Part shown: one piece after another, positions 1 through 5,158 of the stretch
How the letters are laid out: every line of letters begins with the position of its first letter
How positions within the stretch are numbered: position 1 is the first letter of the stretch
Translations under genes and position numbers: made by a program
Source of the DNA: an uncultured Clostridia bacterium
GTDB taxonomy: Bacteria > Bacillota > Clostridia > Lachnospirales > Anaerotignaceae
Direction: 5' to 3'
Length of the DNA: 5,227 nucleotides
NCBI GenBank assembly: GCA_937919015.1
Contig: CALFPN010000062.1
Location: 1 to 5,227 of the forward strand
The notes under the pieces: model-generated
Seen by the model: the letters and a program-made list of their open reading frames with translations, nothing else
Database searches by the model: none
Told to the model about the DNA's origin: nothing

Positions 1-1
1 A

Positions 2-190
2 GCGGCGGTTTTATTTGTGGTCCAGATGAAAGGGGTAACAGAATTCCGCCCGAATGAAGAAAGAGATAAAAACTTTACGGCAGCATTAAGGGGAGCGGCT
101 GCGGCAGGAGTACATGTGCTGGCTTATGACTGTGGTGTGGAAGTTGGGAAAGTAACGATAGAAAACAAAATACCCGTAAAACTGCAATAA
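2..190 (+). CDS. sfsA: SfsA family protein, C-terminal 62 residues (5' end outside window)
   Basis: This is an open frame entering from the left edge and ending at TAA. The 62 residues begin AAVLFVVQMKGVTEFRPNEE and continue through an AAAAGVHVLAYDC segment to a short basic end (IPVKLQ). This matches the C-terminal end of SfsA (sugar fermentation stimulation protein): the hydrophobic LFVVQ strand, the F-x-P-N loop, and the 'aa.GV.vlAy.c.v' strand before the last beta hairpin. The family is usually about 230 residues, so roughly three quarters is missing because of the window edge, not through damage. SfsA proteins carry an OB-like N-terminal part and a nuclease-like fold. The E. coli protein was linked to maltose gene expression and DNA binding, but the role in Clostridia is not established. 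A hairpin with a T-run follows 8 nt after the stop, so this is the last gene of its transcript. Confidence 0.9.
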   Translation, partial: AAVLFVVQMKGVTEFRPNEERDKNFTAALRGAAAAGVHVLAYDCGVEVGKVTIENKIPVKLQ

Positions 191-198
191 AAAGAAAG

Positions 199-238
199 CA
201 GGGAGAACAATTCCGAAGAAAAGTCCTCCCTGTTTTTT
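199..238 (+). terminator. Rho-independent terminator after sfsA, possibly bidirectional
   Basis: The arms CAGGGAG (199-205) and CTCCCTG (226-232) form a perfect 7-bp stem, followed directly by six T (233-238). It lies 8 nt after the sfsA stop. The other side of the stem is A-rich (AAAAAGAAAG), so on the minus strand the hairpin is followed by CTTTCTTTTTATT, and it can also end the convergent DJ-1 family transcript. The 20-nt loop is long and contains a small TTC/GAA pairing. Confidence 0.85.
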
Positions 239-264
239 ATTTGTCAGGAAAATTTAGGATCAAA

Positions 265-843
265 TCAGATGTCCCATTTTGCGCCCATCAGTTTTACAAA
301 TTCTCTTGTCACTGCGGAATCGCCGGGCCATGCGGGAGCCGTTACCAGATTACCGTCTACAACGGCTTCATTTACTTCAACGGGAACATATTCGCCGCCA
401 GCCAGTGTGATATCGGGACCAACTGCGGGATATGCAGTTGCTTTTCTGCCTTTCAGAACGTTTGCTGCTGTCAGGATCTGAGGGCCATGGCAGATAGCAG
501 CTACGGGTTTGTTTGCTGCGAAGAATTCCTGTACGATTTCAATTACTCTGGGTGTCAGTCTCAGATATTCGGGAGAACGACCGCCTGTAATGAACAGACC
601 TTCGTAATCAGCTACGTTTACAGCATCGAAATCTGCTGTCAGAGCAAAGTTGTGACCTCTTTTTTCGGAATAGGTCTGTTCGCCTTCAAAGTCGTGAATT
701 GCTGTACGGATCACATCGCCTGCTTTTTTATCGGGGCATACAGCGTCAACCTGATAACCCAGCATTTCCATTGCCTGAAAAGGTACCATTGTTTCATAAT
801 CTTCTGTAAAGTCGCCTGCTAACATAAGAACTTTCTTTGCCAT
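265..843 (-). CDS. DJ-1/PfpI family protein (class I glutamine amidotransferase-like; YhbO/YraA type)
   Basis: A 192-residue protein, the usual size for single-domain PfpI/YhbO proteins. It starts MAKKVLMLAGDFTEDYE; Glu17 aligns with the active-site Glu18 of human DJ-1. A second motif, FITGGRSPEYLR (84-95), is typical of the bacterial PfpI branch. The nucleophile elbow is AAICHGPQIL, with Cys118 followed by His119. No signal peptide or membrane segment is seen, so it is probably cytoplasmic. Relatives have been described as stress proteins, proteases, glyoxalases or deglycases; the sequence alone does not choose between these, and the deglycase activity is disputed in the literature. The start is fixed by AAGGAGG (852-858) 8 nt upstream. 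An in-frame extension to 972 exists but would run through the promoter and is rejected. A promoter, a palindrome and a leader hairpin lie upstream, so it is likely a single-gene, regulated transcript. Confidence 0.93.
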   Translation of the reverse strand: MAKKVLMLAGDFTEDYETMVPFQAMEMLGYQVDAVCPDKKAGDVIRTAIHDFEGEQTYSEKRGHNFALTADFDAVNVADYEGLFITGGRSPEYLRLTPRVIEIVQEFFAANKPVAAICHGPQILTAANVLKGRKATAYPAVGPDITLAGGEYVPVEVNEAVVDGNLVTAPAWPGDSAVTREFVKLMGAKWDI

Positions 844-872
844 ACACAATTCCTCCTTCGATATGTAAAAGT

Positions 873-894
873 TACAGCCGTACTTATGGCTGTA
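873..894 (-). promoter_or_regulatory. Hairpin in the 5' leader of the DJ-1 family mRNA
   Basis: TACAGCC (873-879) and GGCTGTA (888-894) are perfect 7-bp arms. One G-T pair and one T-A pair extend the stem to 9 bp, leaving a 4-nt loop (882-885). It lies between the predicted transcript start (about 915) and the ribosome site (852-858). The T-run after it is weak (ACTTTTACAT), so it is more likely an mRNA-stabilising or translation-tuning hairpin than a terminator. The structure is seen in sequence; the role is inferred. Confidence 0.45.
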
Positions 895-902
895 GGGGTT
901 GC

Positions 903-924
903 AATGTATTTTTGCAAATACATT
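903..924. promoter_or_regulatory. 22-bp palindrome (candidate repressor operator) over the DJ-1 family promoter
   Basis: The perfect 9-bp arms AATGTATTT (903-911) and AAATACATT (916-924) are separated by TTGC. On the minus strand it overlaps the first three positions of the -10 box and covers the predicted start site and first transcribed bases, where a repressor would block transcription. The size and symmetry suit a dimeric helix-turn-helix regulator such as a MarR or TetR family protein, but no known consensus was recognised and no regulator gene is in the window. Confidence 0.5.
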
Positions 925-950
925 ATAATCCTGTGGGAAGAAAATAGCAA
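922..950 (-). promoter_or_regulatory. Sigma-A-type promoter of the DJ-1 family gene
   Basis: On the minus strand, TTGCTA (945-950) is the -35 box and TATAAT (922-927) a perfect -10 box, with a 17-bp spacer. Transcription would start near 915, giving a leader of about 70 nt that carries the hairpin at 873-894 and the AAGGAGG ribosome site. Confidence 0.75.
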
Positions 951-987
951 GAGGATAGGCGAAAAAATTCATAGGAAATCGATATTA

Positions 988-1016
988 TTGAAATGGATGG
1001 GAAAGAGCAGTACAAT
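988..1016 (+). promoter_or_regulatory. Sigma-A-type promoter of the HAD phosphatase gene
   Basis: TTGAAA (988-993) and TACAAT (1011-1016) are separated by exactly 17 bp. The predicted start near 1023 leaves a very short leader of about 15 nt, just enough for the ribosome site GAGGTGG (1027-1033) before the ATG at 1038. It diverges from the DJ-1 family promoter, with about 38 bp between the two -35 boxes. Confidence 0.7.
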
Positions 1017-1037
1017 AGGGGAAAGTGAGGTGGAACT

Positions 1038-1697
1038 ATGGGAAAATATAAGGCAGTTCTGTTCGATCTGGACGGGACATTACTGGATACATTGGATGAT
1101 TTGACGGACAGCGTGAATGTGATTTTAGAGAAATACGGATTTCCCAGGCGGGAAAGAAAAGAGGTGCGTAGCTACTTGGGCAACGGCAGCGAAAGGTTGA
1201 TGAGAGCGGCTTTGCCTAAGCACATCAACGAAGCGGATTTTGCAAAATATCTGGAGGAATACAAGGCATATTACGAAGGACATAAGGAAGAGAAAACAGG
1301 GCCCTATCCGGGGATTTCCGAACTGCTGCGGGAATTGCATCGGTGCGGTTTGAAAATCGGGGTGGTTTCCAATAAATTTGATTTGGCAGTAAAAGGACTG
1401 TGTAAAAAATATTTTTCTCCCTGTATCGATGGAGCAGTGGGGGAGATGGAAAGCGCAGGTATTCGCAGAAAACCCGCACCGGATATGGTATTTGCGGCGG
1501 CAGAATGGCTTGGTGTTGCGACAGAAGATTGCTTATATGTGGGAGATTCGGAGGTGGATATTCTGACGGCTGAAAATGCTGGCATGGATTGTATCAGTGT
1601 TTGCTGGGGCTTTCGGGATGAAGAAGAACTGCGGGAAGCGGGGGCAAAGCAGCTGGCGCATACAGCGGCGGAATTGAGAAAAATGGTATTGGAATAA
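1038..1697 (+). CDS. HAD family phosphatase, phosphoglycolate phosphatase (Gph)-like
   Basis: A 219-residue protein, the usual length for Gph/PpaX-type HAD hydrolases. All four HAD motifs are intact: motif I FDLDGT with nucleophile Asp10 and acid/base Asp12; motif II VVSNK with Ser111; motif III Lys145 in RKPAPD; and motif IV YVGDSEVD with Asp170 and Asp174 for Mg2+. The segment between motifs I and II (about residues 16-90) is the helical C1 cap. It is expected to be a soluble Mg2+-dependent phosphatase. Plausible substrates are 2-phosphoglycolate (a DNA-repair by-product), pyrophosphate (PpaX) or small sugar phosphates, and the sequence does not decide among them. The ATG is supported by GAGGTGG about 4-5 nt upstream. 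It appears to be a single-gene unit with its own promoter, ending at the shared terminator at 1726-1755. Confidence 0.92.
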   Translation: MGKYKAVLFDLDGTLLDTLDDLTDSVNVILEKYGFPRRERKEVRSYLGNGSERLMRAALPKHINEADFAKYLEEYKAYYEGHKEEKTGPYPGISELLRELHRCGLKIGVVSNKFDLAVKGLCKKYFSPCIDGAVGEMESAGIRRKPAPDMVFAAAEWLGVATEDCLYVGDSEVDILTAENAGMDCISVCWGFRDEEELREAGAKQLAHTAAELRKMVLE

Positions 1698-1725
1698 AGA
1701 AAAACAGCAGGAAAAAATATGTGTT

Positions 1726-1755
1726 AAAAAGCCCCAAAGGAATTTGGGGCTTTTT
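1726..1755. terminator. Bidirectional terminator between the convergent HAD and tyrS genes
   Basis: A perfect 13-bp inverted repeat runs from AAAAAGCCCCAAA (1726-1738) to TTTGGGGCTTTTT (1743-1755), with a GGAA loop. The flanking A5 and T5 tracts provide a U-run in either direction, so one hairpin serves the plus-strand phosphatase gene (stop 28 nt before) and the minus-strand tyrS (stop codon 6 nt away). Confidence 0.95.
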
Positions 1756-1761
1756 GCGTCG

Positions 1762-2997
1762 TTATTTCAAAATAACATTATGGAATGTCTTTTTACCTTT
1801 CTGCACCAGCAGTTTACCGTCTGTGAACAGATCTGCTGTAATTTTGAAGTCAACATCTGTAACGGGTTTTTCTGCAATTTTTACACCGCCCTGCTGTACA
1901 GCACGTCTGCCTTCGGAACGGGAAGGAACCACTTTAATGGTTGTCAGCAGTGTCAGGATATCCATACCATCTGCCAGATCAGCAGCGGAGATTTCTGTGG
2001 AGGGAGCATCTGCAGTTGCAGCACCTTTACCGAACAGAGCTTTTGCAGCTTCCTGTGCTTTCATTGCTTCTGCTTCACCGTGAACGATCTTTGTCAGTTC
2101 GAATGCCAGAATTTCTTTCGCTTTGTTGATTTCTGCGCCTTCCAGAGCACCCAGACGGCGAACTTCATCCATAGGCAGGAATGTCAGGAGAGCCAGACAT
2201 TTTTCAACGTCTTTATCGCCAACATTTCTCCAGTACTGGTAGAATTCGTAAGGGGATGTTTTTTCGGGATCCAGCCATACAGCACCGGAAACGGTTTTAC
2301 CCATTTTTACACCTTCGGAGTTTGTCAGCAGTTTGAATGTCATGCCGTAAGCGGGTTTCTGGGATTTACGACGGATCAGTTCTACACCGGCGATGATGTT
2401 GGACCACTGGTCGTTGCCGCCCATCTGCAGGGAGCAGTTGTATCTCTGGTTCAGTTCGTAGAAGTCGTAACCCTGCATGATCATGTAGTTGAATTCCAGG
2501 AAGGACAGACCGGCTTCTTTTTCCATTCTTGTTTTGAAGCAGTCGGCAGCCAGCATTCTGTTTACGGAGAAATGTACGCCCACATCACGCAGGAATTCGA
2601 TGTAGTTCAGGTTTCTCAGCCAGTCGCCGTTGTTTACGATGATGGCACCGCCTTCACCTTCATTGAAATCGATGAAACGGGACAGCTGGTTTTTGATGCA
2701 TGCTACGTTATGGTCGATGGTTTCCACTGTCATCATTTTACGCATGTCAGCTTTACCGGAGGGGTCACCGATCATGGCTGTACCGCCGCCTACCAGACAG
2801 ATGGGTCTGTTGCCGCAACGCTGCATGTGCGCCATCGCCATAACTGTCAGGAAGTGGCCAACGTGCAGGGAATCTGCTGTGGGGTCGATACCAATATAAA
2901 ATGTTACGCCGCCTTTTTCAAAAAGGGCTTTGATTTCTTCTTCGTGTGTCAGCTGTTCGATAAAACCGCGTTCTTTTAATACTTCATAAGCATTCAT
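1762..2997 (-). CDS. tyrS: Tyrosyl-tRNA synthetase
   Basis: A 411-residue class I aminoacyl-tRNA synthetase that joins tyrosine to tRNA-Tyr in the cytoplasm. The Rossmann domain has YIGIDPTADSLHVGHF (34-49) with the HIGH-like HVGH at 45-48 and the tyrosine-pocket residues Tyr34 and Asp38. GGGTAMIGDPSGK (70-82), YMIMQGYDF (171-179) and QMGGNDQW (191-198) are further TyrRS signatures. The KMSKS loop is KMGKT (231-235), close to the KFGKT form normal in TyrS-type enzymes. The C-terminal part from about residue 345 (SRSEGRRAVQQGGV) is an S4-like RNA-binding domain. Length and domains are complete. The ATG has AAAGGAG (3006-3012) 8 nt upstream. Expression is controlled by the T-box leader just upstream, and the gene ends at the terminator at 1726-1755. 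Confidence 0.98.
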   Translation of the reverse strand: MNAYEVLKERGFIEQLTHEEEIKALFEKGGVTFYIGIDPTADSLHVGHFLTVMAMAHMQRCGNRPICLVGGGTAMIGDPSGKADMRKMMTVETIDHNVACIKNQLSRFIDFNEGEGGAIIVNNGDWLRNLNYIEFLRDVGVHFSVNRMLAADCFKTRMEKEAGLSFLEFNYMIMQGYDFYELNQRYNCSLQMGGNDQWSNIIAGVELIRRKSQKPAYGMTFKLLTNSEGVKMGKTVSGAVWLDPEKTSPYEFYQYWRNVGDKDVEKCLALLTFLPMDEVRRLGALEGAEINKAKEILAFELTKIVHGEAEAMKAQEAAKALFGKGAATADAPSTEISAADLADGMDILTLLTTIKVVPSRSEGRRAVQQGGVKIAEKPVTDVDFKITADLFTDGKLLVQKGKKTFHNVILK

Positions 2998-3050
2998 GAT
3001 TCATTCTCCTTTGTTTTTATAGATGTTTTTATTTCAGCGAAGATCTGTGT

Positions 3051-3093
3051 AAAAAAATAACGGGTTTTCTATCCGAAAGGACGAGAAAACCCG
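3051..3093 (-). terminator. T-box regulatory terminator of tyrS
   Basis: On the minus strand CGGGTTTTCT pairs perfectly over 10 bp with AGAAAACCCG, arms at 3084-3093 and 3061-3070. An inner 3-bp TCC/GGA helix sits in the loop, and TTATTTTTTT follows (plus-strand A-run 3051-3057). The 5' arm overlaps the antiterminator strand, so the two folds exclude each other. In uncharged-tRNA conditions the antiterminator wins and tyrS is transcribed. It is also the first clear terminator downstream of pepT. Confidence 0.93.
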
Positions 3094-3301
3094 TGGTACC
3101 ACCTTAGTTCATGTTTATCAAAAGACAAACATCTTCTGCCCCTGTTAACGGAGGGAACCCGTTGTGCCATTTCCTGCACAAAACTCATGAGGCGTAATAA
3201 ACAGATACTGTGCTGCAGATCTTTCACCGACCGATCTGCTCTCTGCGGCTGTAACCAGTATTGCCTGAAAACTCAATCATCGCTGTTTTTCGATATTTAC
3301 G
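3051..3301 (-). ncRNA. T-box leader (tyrosine riboswitch) of tyrS
   Basis: A complete T-box cis-regulatory RNA of about 250 nt that senses the charging state of tRNA-Tyr. Stem I has the AGAGAGC motif (3238-3244), a 7-bp distal helix GCAGATC/GATCTGC (3233-3239 with 3215-3221) capped by a GGTCGGTGAAA loop, and a 6-bp helix (3256-3261 with 3205-3210) above the specifier loop. The specifier is UAC (3196-3194), a tyrosine codon, followed by a purine (G3193). A TTGTGC/GCACAA hairpin and an ATGTTT/AAACAT hairpin follow. The T-box core GGTGGTACCACGG lies within 3091-3105. The antiterminator is AAGG with CCUU and ACG with CGU around the UGGUACC bulge, whose UGGU matches the ACCA end of tRNA-Tyr. It precedes tyrS directly. 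Confidence 0.96.
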
Positions 3302-3307
3302 AGAGAA

Positions 3308-3336
3308 ATTCTATCACATGGTTTTTTGAAAGTCAA
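3308..3336 (-). promoter_or_regulatory. Promoter of the tyrS T-box transcript, inside the 3' end of pepT
   Basis: On the minus strand, TTGACT (3331-3336) is the -35 box and TAGAAT (3308-3313) the -10 box, with a 17-bp spacer. The -35 box and spacer lie within the last codons of pepT (stop codon 3314-3316), and the -10 box begins right after the stop. The predicted start near 3301 agrees with the 5' end of T-box stem I. Confidence 0.82.
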
Positions 3337-4543
3337 GAGAAGTTGCCAGTTCTGCGATGCGAACGATCATTTCTACGGCTTTTTCCATGGATTCCACAGG
3401 AACGAACTCGAAATTGCTGTGGAAATTGTGGCCGCCGGCGAAGAGATTGGGGCAGGGCAGACCCATAAAGGACAGGCGTGCGCCGTCTGTTCCGCCGCGG
3501 ATGGGCTGGATAATAGGAGTGATGCCGCAGTCCACCATGGCCTGTTTTGCTAGGTCAACGATCTCCATGTGGGGTTCGATCTGGGAGATCATGTTGTAAT
3601 ACTGATCTGTCAGTTCCAGTTCGATGCAGCTGTTATATTCCGCATTTTTCTTGTCTACGATGGACTGGATGAGAGCCTTTCTGTTTTCGAAGGAGGTTTT
3701 ATCGAAATCACGGATGATATAATCCAGTTCGGCGTATGTGGTTGTGCCTTCGAAAGAGCAGAGGTGGAAGAAACCTTCATAGCCTTCCGTTTTGGCAGGA
3801 ATTTCATCAGCAGGCAGCAGGGCTGCGATTTCTGTCCCGATCAGAGCAGCGTTGACCATGATATTTTTTGCAAAGCCGGGGTGAACATTTTTGCCGTGAA
3901 TTTTGATCAGGGCTCCGGCGGCGTTGAAATTTTCGTATTCCAGTTCGCCGATGCGTCCACCGTCTAAGGTGTAGGCAAAGTCTGCGCCAAAAGAGCTTAC
4001 GTCGAAGAAATCTACACCTTTGCCGATTTCTTCATCGGGGGTAAAAGCAATACGGACATCGCCGTGGGGAATTTCCGGGTGAGAAATCAGATATTCCATG
4101 GCGGTCAGGATTTCGGCAATGCCGGCTTTGTCATCGGCGCCGAGCAGCGTTGTGCCGTCGGTAGTGATGAGGGGCTGGCCGATATAATCCTTCAGGAAAG
4201 GGAATTCAGCAGGAGAAAGGACACCTTCCTTTAAAGGAATGATTTCACCATCATAGCGTTCTACGATATTCGGCTGTATATTTTCGCCGCCGGCGTCGGG
4301 GCTGGTATCCATATGGGAAATGAAAGCAACAACGGGGGCATCTTTTACAGAGCCCGGTAAGGTTGCTGTTACATAACCATATTGGTCTACAAAGATATTC
4401 TGCAGACCGATGGCTTTGCATTCTTCCGCAAGGAAAGCAGCGAAGTCCAGCTGAATTTTTGTACTGGGGAAGGTAGGGGAATCCTCATCGGAGGTGGTAT
4501 GGTGTTTTACATATGTCAAAAAACGTTGGGAAACTGTTTTCAT
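3314..4543 (-). CDS. pepT: Peptidase T (tripeptide aminopeptidase, M20B)
   Basis: A 409-residue protein matching the usual length of PepT, a cytoplasmic di-zinc aminopeptidase that removes N-terminal residues from tripeptides. The M20 signatures are intact: AFISHMDTSPD with metal ligand His77 and Asp79; TLLGADDKAGIAEI with the bridging Asp138; FTPDEEIG with Glu171/Glu172; TLDGG with Asp194; and GGHNFHSNFEF with His375. The dimerisation (lid) domain, about residues 207-320, includes the HGKNVHPGFAKN segment typical of PepT. No signal peptide is present, in line with a peptide-recycling role. The ATG has AAAGGAG (4552-4558) 8 nt upstream. No terminator follows the stop; instead the tyrS promoter overlaps its end, so pepT transcripts would run into the T-box leader. 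A weak promoter and an inverted repeat lie upstream. Confidence 0.97.
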   Translation of the reverse strand: MKTVSQRFLTYVKHHTTSDEDSPTFPSTKIQLDFAAFLAEECKAIGLQNIFVDQYGYVTATLPGSVKDAPVVAFISHMDTSPDAGGENIQPNIVERYDGEIIPLKEGVLSPAEFPFLKDYIGQPLITTDGTTLLGADDKAGIAEILTAMEYLISHPEIPHGDVRIAFTPDEEIGKGVDFFDVSSFGADFAYTLDGGRIGELEYENFNAAGALIKIHGKNVHPGFAKNIMVNAALIGTEIAALLPADEIPAKTEGYEGFFHLCSFEGTTTYAELDYIIRDFDKTSFENRKALIQSIVDKKNAEYNSCIELELTDQYYNMISQIEPHMEIVDLAKQAMVDCGITPIIQPIRGGTDGARLSFMGLPCPNLFAGGHNFHSNFEFVPVESMEKAVEMIVRIAELATSLDFQKTM

Positions 4544-4580
4544 GGTTTACGCTCCTTTCATAATGAATCAATTGCAGTTT

Positions 4581-4609
4581 ATTGTAGCATGGTTTGGGTT
4601 GGAAAACCA
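4581..4609 (-). promoter_or_regulatory. Possible pepT promoter
   Basis: On the minus strand, TACAAT (4581-4586) makes a good -10 box. At 17-bp spacing the -35 position reads TGGTTT (4604-4609), a poor match, so the promoter may be weak or activator-dependent. The predicted start near 4574 gives a leader of about 30 nt before the ATG at 4543. An alternative -10-like TATATA lies further upstream near 4635-4640, but has no convincing -35 partner. Confidence 0.45.
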
Positions 4610-4610
4610 T
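4589..4610. repeat. 7-bp inverted repeat (possible operator) in the pepT promoter
   Basis: ATGGTTT (4589-4595) and AAACCAT (4604-4610) are perfect arms with an 8-bp spacer. The repeat covers the -35 position and most of the spacer of the possible pepT promoter. It could be a binding site for a dimeric regulator; no known consensus was recognised. Confidence 0.4.
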
Positions 4611-4618
4611 ATACATCA

Positions 4619-4689
4619 TATTTAAATTTTTGCTTATATAATGTAAGAAAAATAAATCGAAAAAAATCAAAAAAATATGGGAAAAGGGG
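4619..4689 (+). other. A/T-rich, A-tract DNA upstream of the tRNA/rRNA promoters (UP-element-like)
   Basis: This part of the 321-nt stretch without a protein gene holds A-runs at 4648-4652, 4660-4666, 4669-4675 and 4682-4685, about 9-13 bp apart. They lie just upstream of the -35 box at 4690, where UP elements that bind the RNA polymerase alpha subunit occur at strong stable-RNA promoters. Such tracts may also bend DNA. No convincing gene is seen here on either strand. Confidence 0.45.
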
Positions 4690-4718
4690 TTGACAGTTTT
4701 CGACTTTTCCTGTAATAT
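4690..4718 (+). promoter_or_regulatory. Stable-RNA promoter P1 (upstream of the tRNA-Ser pair)
   Basis: A perfect -35 box TTGACA (4690-4695), a 17-bp spacer and TAATAT (4713-4718) as -10 box. A-tract DNA lies directly upstream. Its transcript would start near 4725 and pass through a possible ACCGC/GCGGT pairing (4726-4730 with 4754-4758) and P2 before reaching the first tRNA. Confidence 0.75.
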
Positions 4719-4795
4719 CTATATCACCGCGAGCGACACAGAAACATGACGAAGCGGTTGCTGAAAAAGAAAAATAAAAAAGAGTAAAAAAGTTC

Positions 4796-4824
4796 TTGAC
4801 AACCGGTGGACGGTGAGATATAAT
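4796..4824 (+). promoter_or_regulatory. Stable-RNA promoter P2 (full consensus), directly upstream of tRNA-Ser(UGA)
   Basis: TTGACA (4796-4801) and TATAAT (4819-4824) are both perfect, 17 bp apart, preceded by an A-rich stretch (TAAAAAAGTTC). The predicted start near 4831 lies about 35 nt before the tRNA. The short leader carries TCGCTGCT (4833-4840), which is also found after P3. Confidence 0.92.
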
Positions 4825-4864
4825 AGTCAAGGTCGCTGCTCAAGAAGAAGCAACTGAAACGCAT

Positions 4865-4953
4865 GGAGAGATGTCCGAGTGGTTTAAGGAGCTGGTCTTG
4901 AAAACCAGTGATTCCGGAAGGGACCGTGGGTTCGAATCCCACTCTCTCCGCCA
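4865..4953 (+). tRNA. tRNA-Ser (anticodon UGA)
   Basis: Class II tRNA of 89 nt with encoded CCA. The acceptor stem GGAGAGA (4865-4871) pairs with TCTCTCC (4943-4949), and the discriminator G4950 is the one expected for serine. The anticodon stem CTGGT/ACCAG (4892-4896, 4904-4908) encloses loop CTTGAAA with anticodon TGA (4899-4901), which reads UCA and other UCN codons. The long variable region (4909-4925) and T-arm GTGGG-TTCGAAT-CCCAC are in place. It is driven by P1/P2 and probably co-transcribed with the second serine tRNA 34 nt downstream. Confidence 0.98.
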
Positions 4954-4962
4954 ACTAAATAT

Positions 4963-5102
4963 ATTTTGAACTGAGAGCACTTAGTATGGAGAAGTACCCA
5001 AGTGGTTGAAGGGGATCGCCTGGAAAGCGGTTAGGTCGTTAATAGCGGCGCGAGGGTTCAAATCCCTCCTTCTCCGCCATTTTTATTGTCTGAGTTCAAA
5101 AT
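4963..5102 (+). repeat. Inverted repeat flanking tRNA-Ser(GGA) (possible processing stem)
   Basis: The left arm 4963-4976 (ATTTTGAACTGAGA) and the right arm 5089-5102 (TCTGAGTTCAAAAT) are complementary at 13 of 14 positions. They start 12 nt before and end 23 nt after the mature tRNA bounds. In the precursor RNA they could close a long helix around the tRNA, similar in layout to rRNA processing stems. The right arm can instead pair locally (AGTTC 5093-5097 with GAACT 5103-5107). Confidence 0.5.
4988..5079 (+). tRNA. tRNA-Ser (anticodon GGA)
   Basis: Class II tRNA of 92 nt with encoded CCA. The acceptor stem GGAGAAG (4988-4994) pairs with CTTCTCC (5069-5075), with discriminator G5076. The anticodon stem ATCGC/GCGGT has one T-G wobble pair, and loop CTGGAAA (5020-5026) carries anticodon GGA (5022-5024) for UCC and UCU. 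The variable arm spans about 5032-5051, and the T-arm is GAGGG-TTCAAAT-CCCTC. With its neighbour it covers all four UCN codons. No clear terminator follows, so transcription may continue into the rRNA operon. Confidence 0.98.
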
Positions 5103-5129
5103 GAACTAAAAAAGTTCTTGAAAAAGTAC

Positions 5130-5158
5130 TTGACAGTAAAACGAAGATTTGATAAAAT
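5130..5158 (+). promoter_or_regulatory. rRNA promoter P3
   Basis: TTGACA (5130-5135) and TAAAAT (5153-5158) are separated by 17 bp. An A-rich stretch lies upstream, including the 15-nt segment TAAAAAAGTTCTTGA (5107-5121) shared with P2. The start would be near 5165, shortly before the rRNA leader hairpin. It is well placed as the proximal promoter of a 16S-23S-5S operon. Confidence 0.85.

Noticed and set aside
241..822. 193-codon plus-strand open frame opposite the DJ-1 family gene
   Set aside because: It is a Cys/Phe-rich antisense shadow of a gene with clear motifs and ribosome site; it has no start signal of its own.
844..972. Possible 43-residue N-terminal extension of the DJ-1 family protein
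   Set aside because: The extension would translate the promoter, the palindrome and the leader hairpin. The ATG at 843 has AAGGAGG at ideal spacing, and the family begins at that residue.
2291..2305. KMGKT instead of KMSKS in tyrosyl-tRNA synthetase as a possible defect
   Set aside because: TyrS-type enzymes normally carry KFGKT/KFGKS at this place, so KMGKT is ordinary variation and all other active-site motifs are intact.
1744..2979. 411-codon plus-strand open frame opposite tyrS
   Set aside because: It lies antisense to a complete tyrS with all its motifs. The product is rich in Cys, Phe and His, as expected from a shadow frame, and it starts inside a terminator stem.
4485..4830. Short open frames in the pepT-tRNA intergenic region
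   Set aside because: They are low-complexity Phe/Ser- or Lys-rich translations of A/T-rich DNA overlapping promoters, with no ribosome site or recognisable family.
4724..4954. Minus-strand open frame of 76 codons beginning MAERVGFEPT
   Set aside because: It is the antisense of the tRNA-Ser(UGA) gene. The AERVGFEPT string is a well-known false protein produced by translating the reverse strand of serine tRNA genes; there is no ribosome site.
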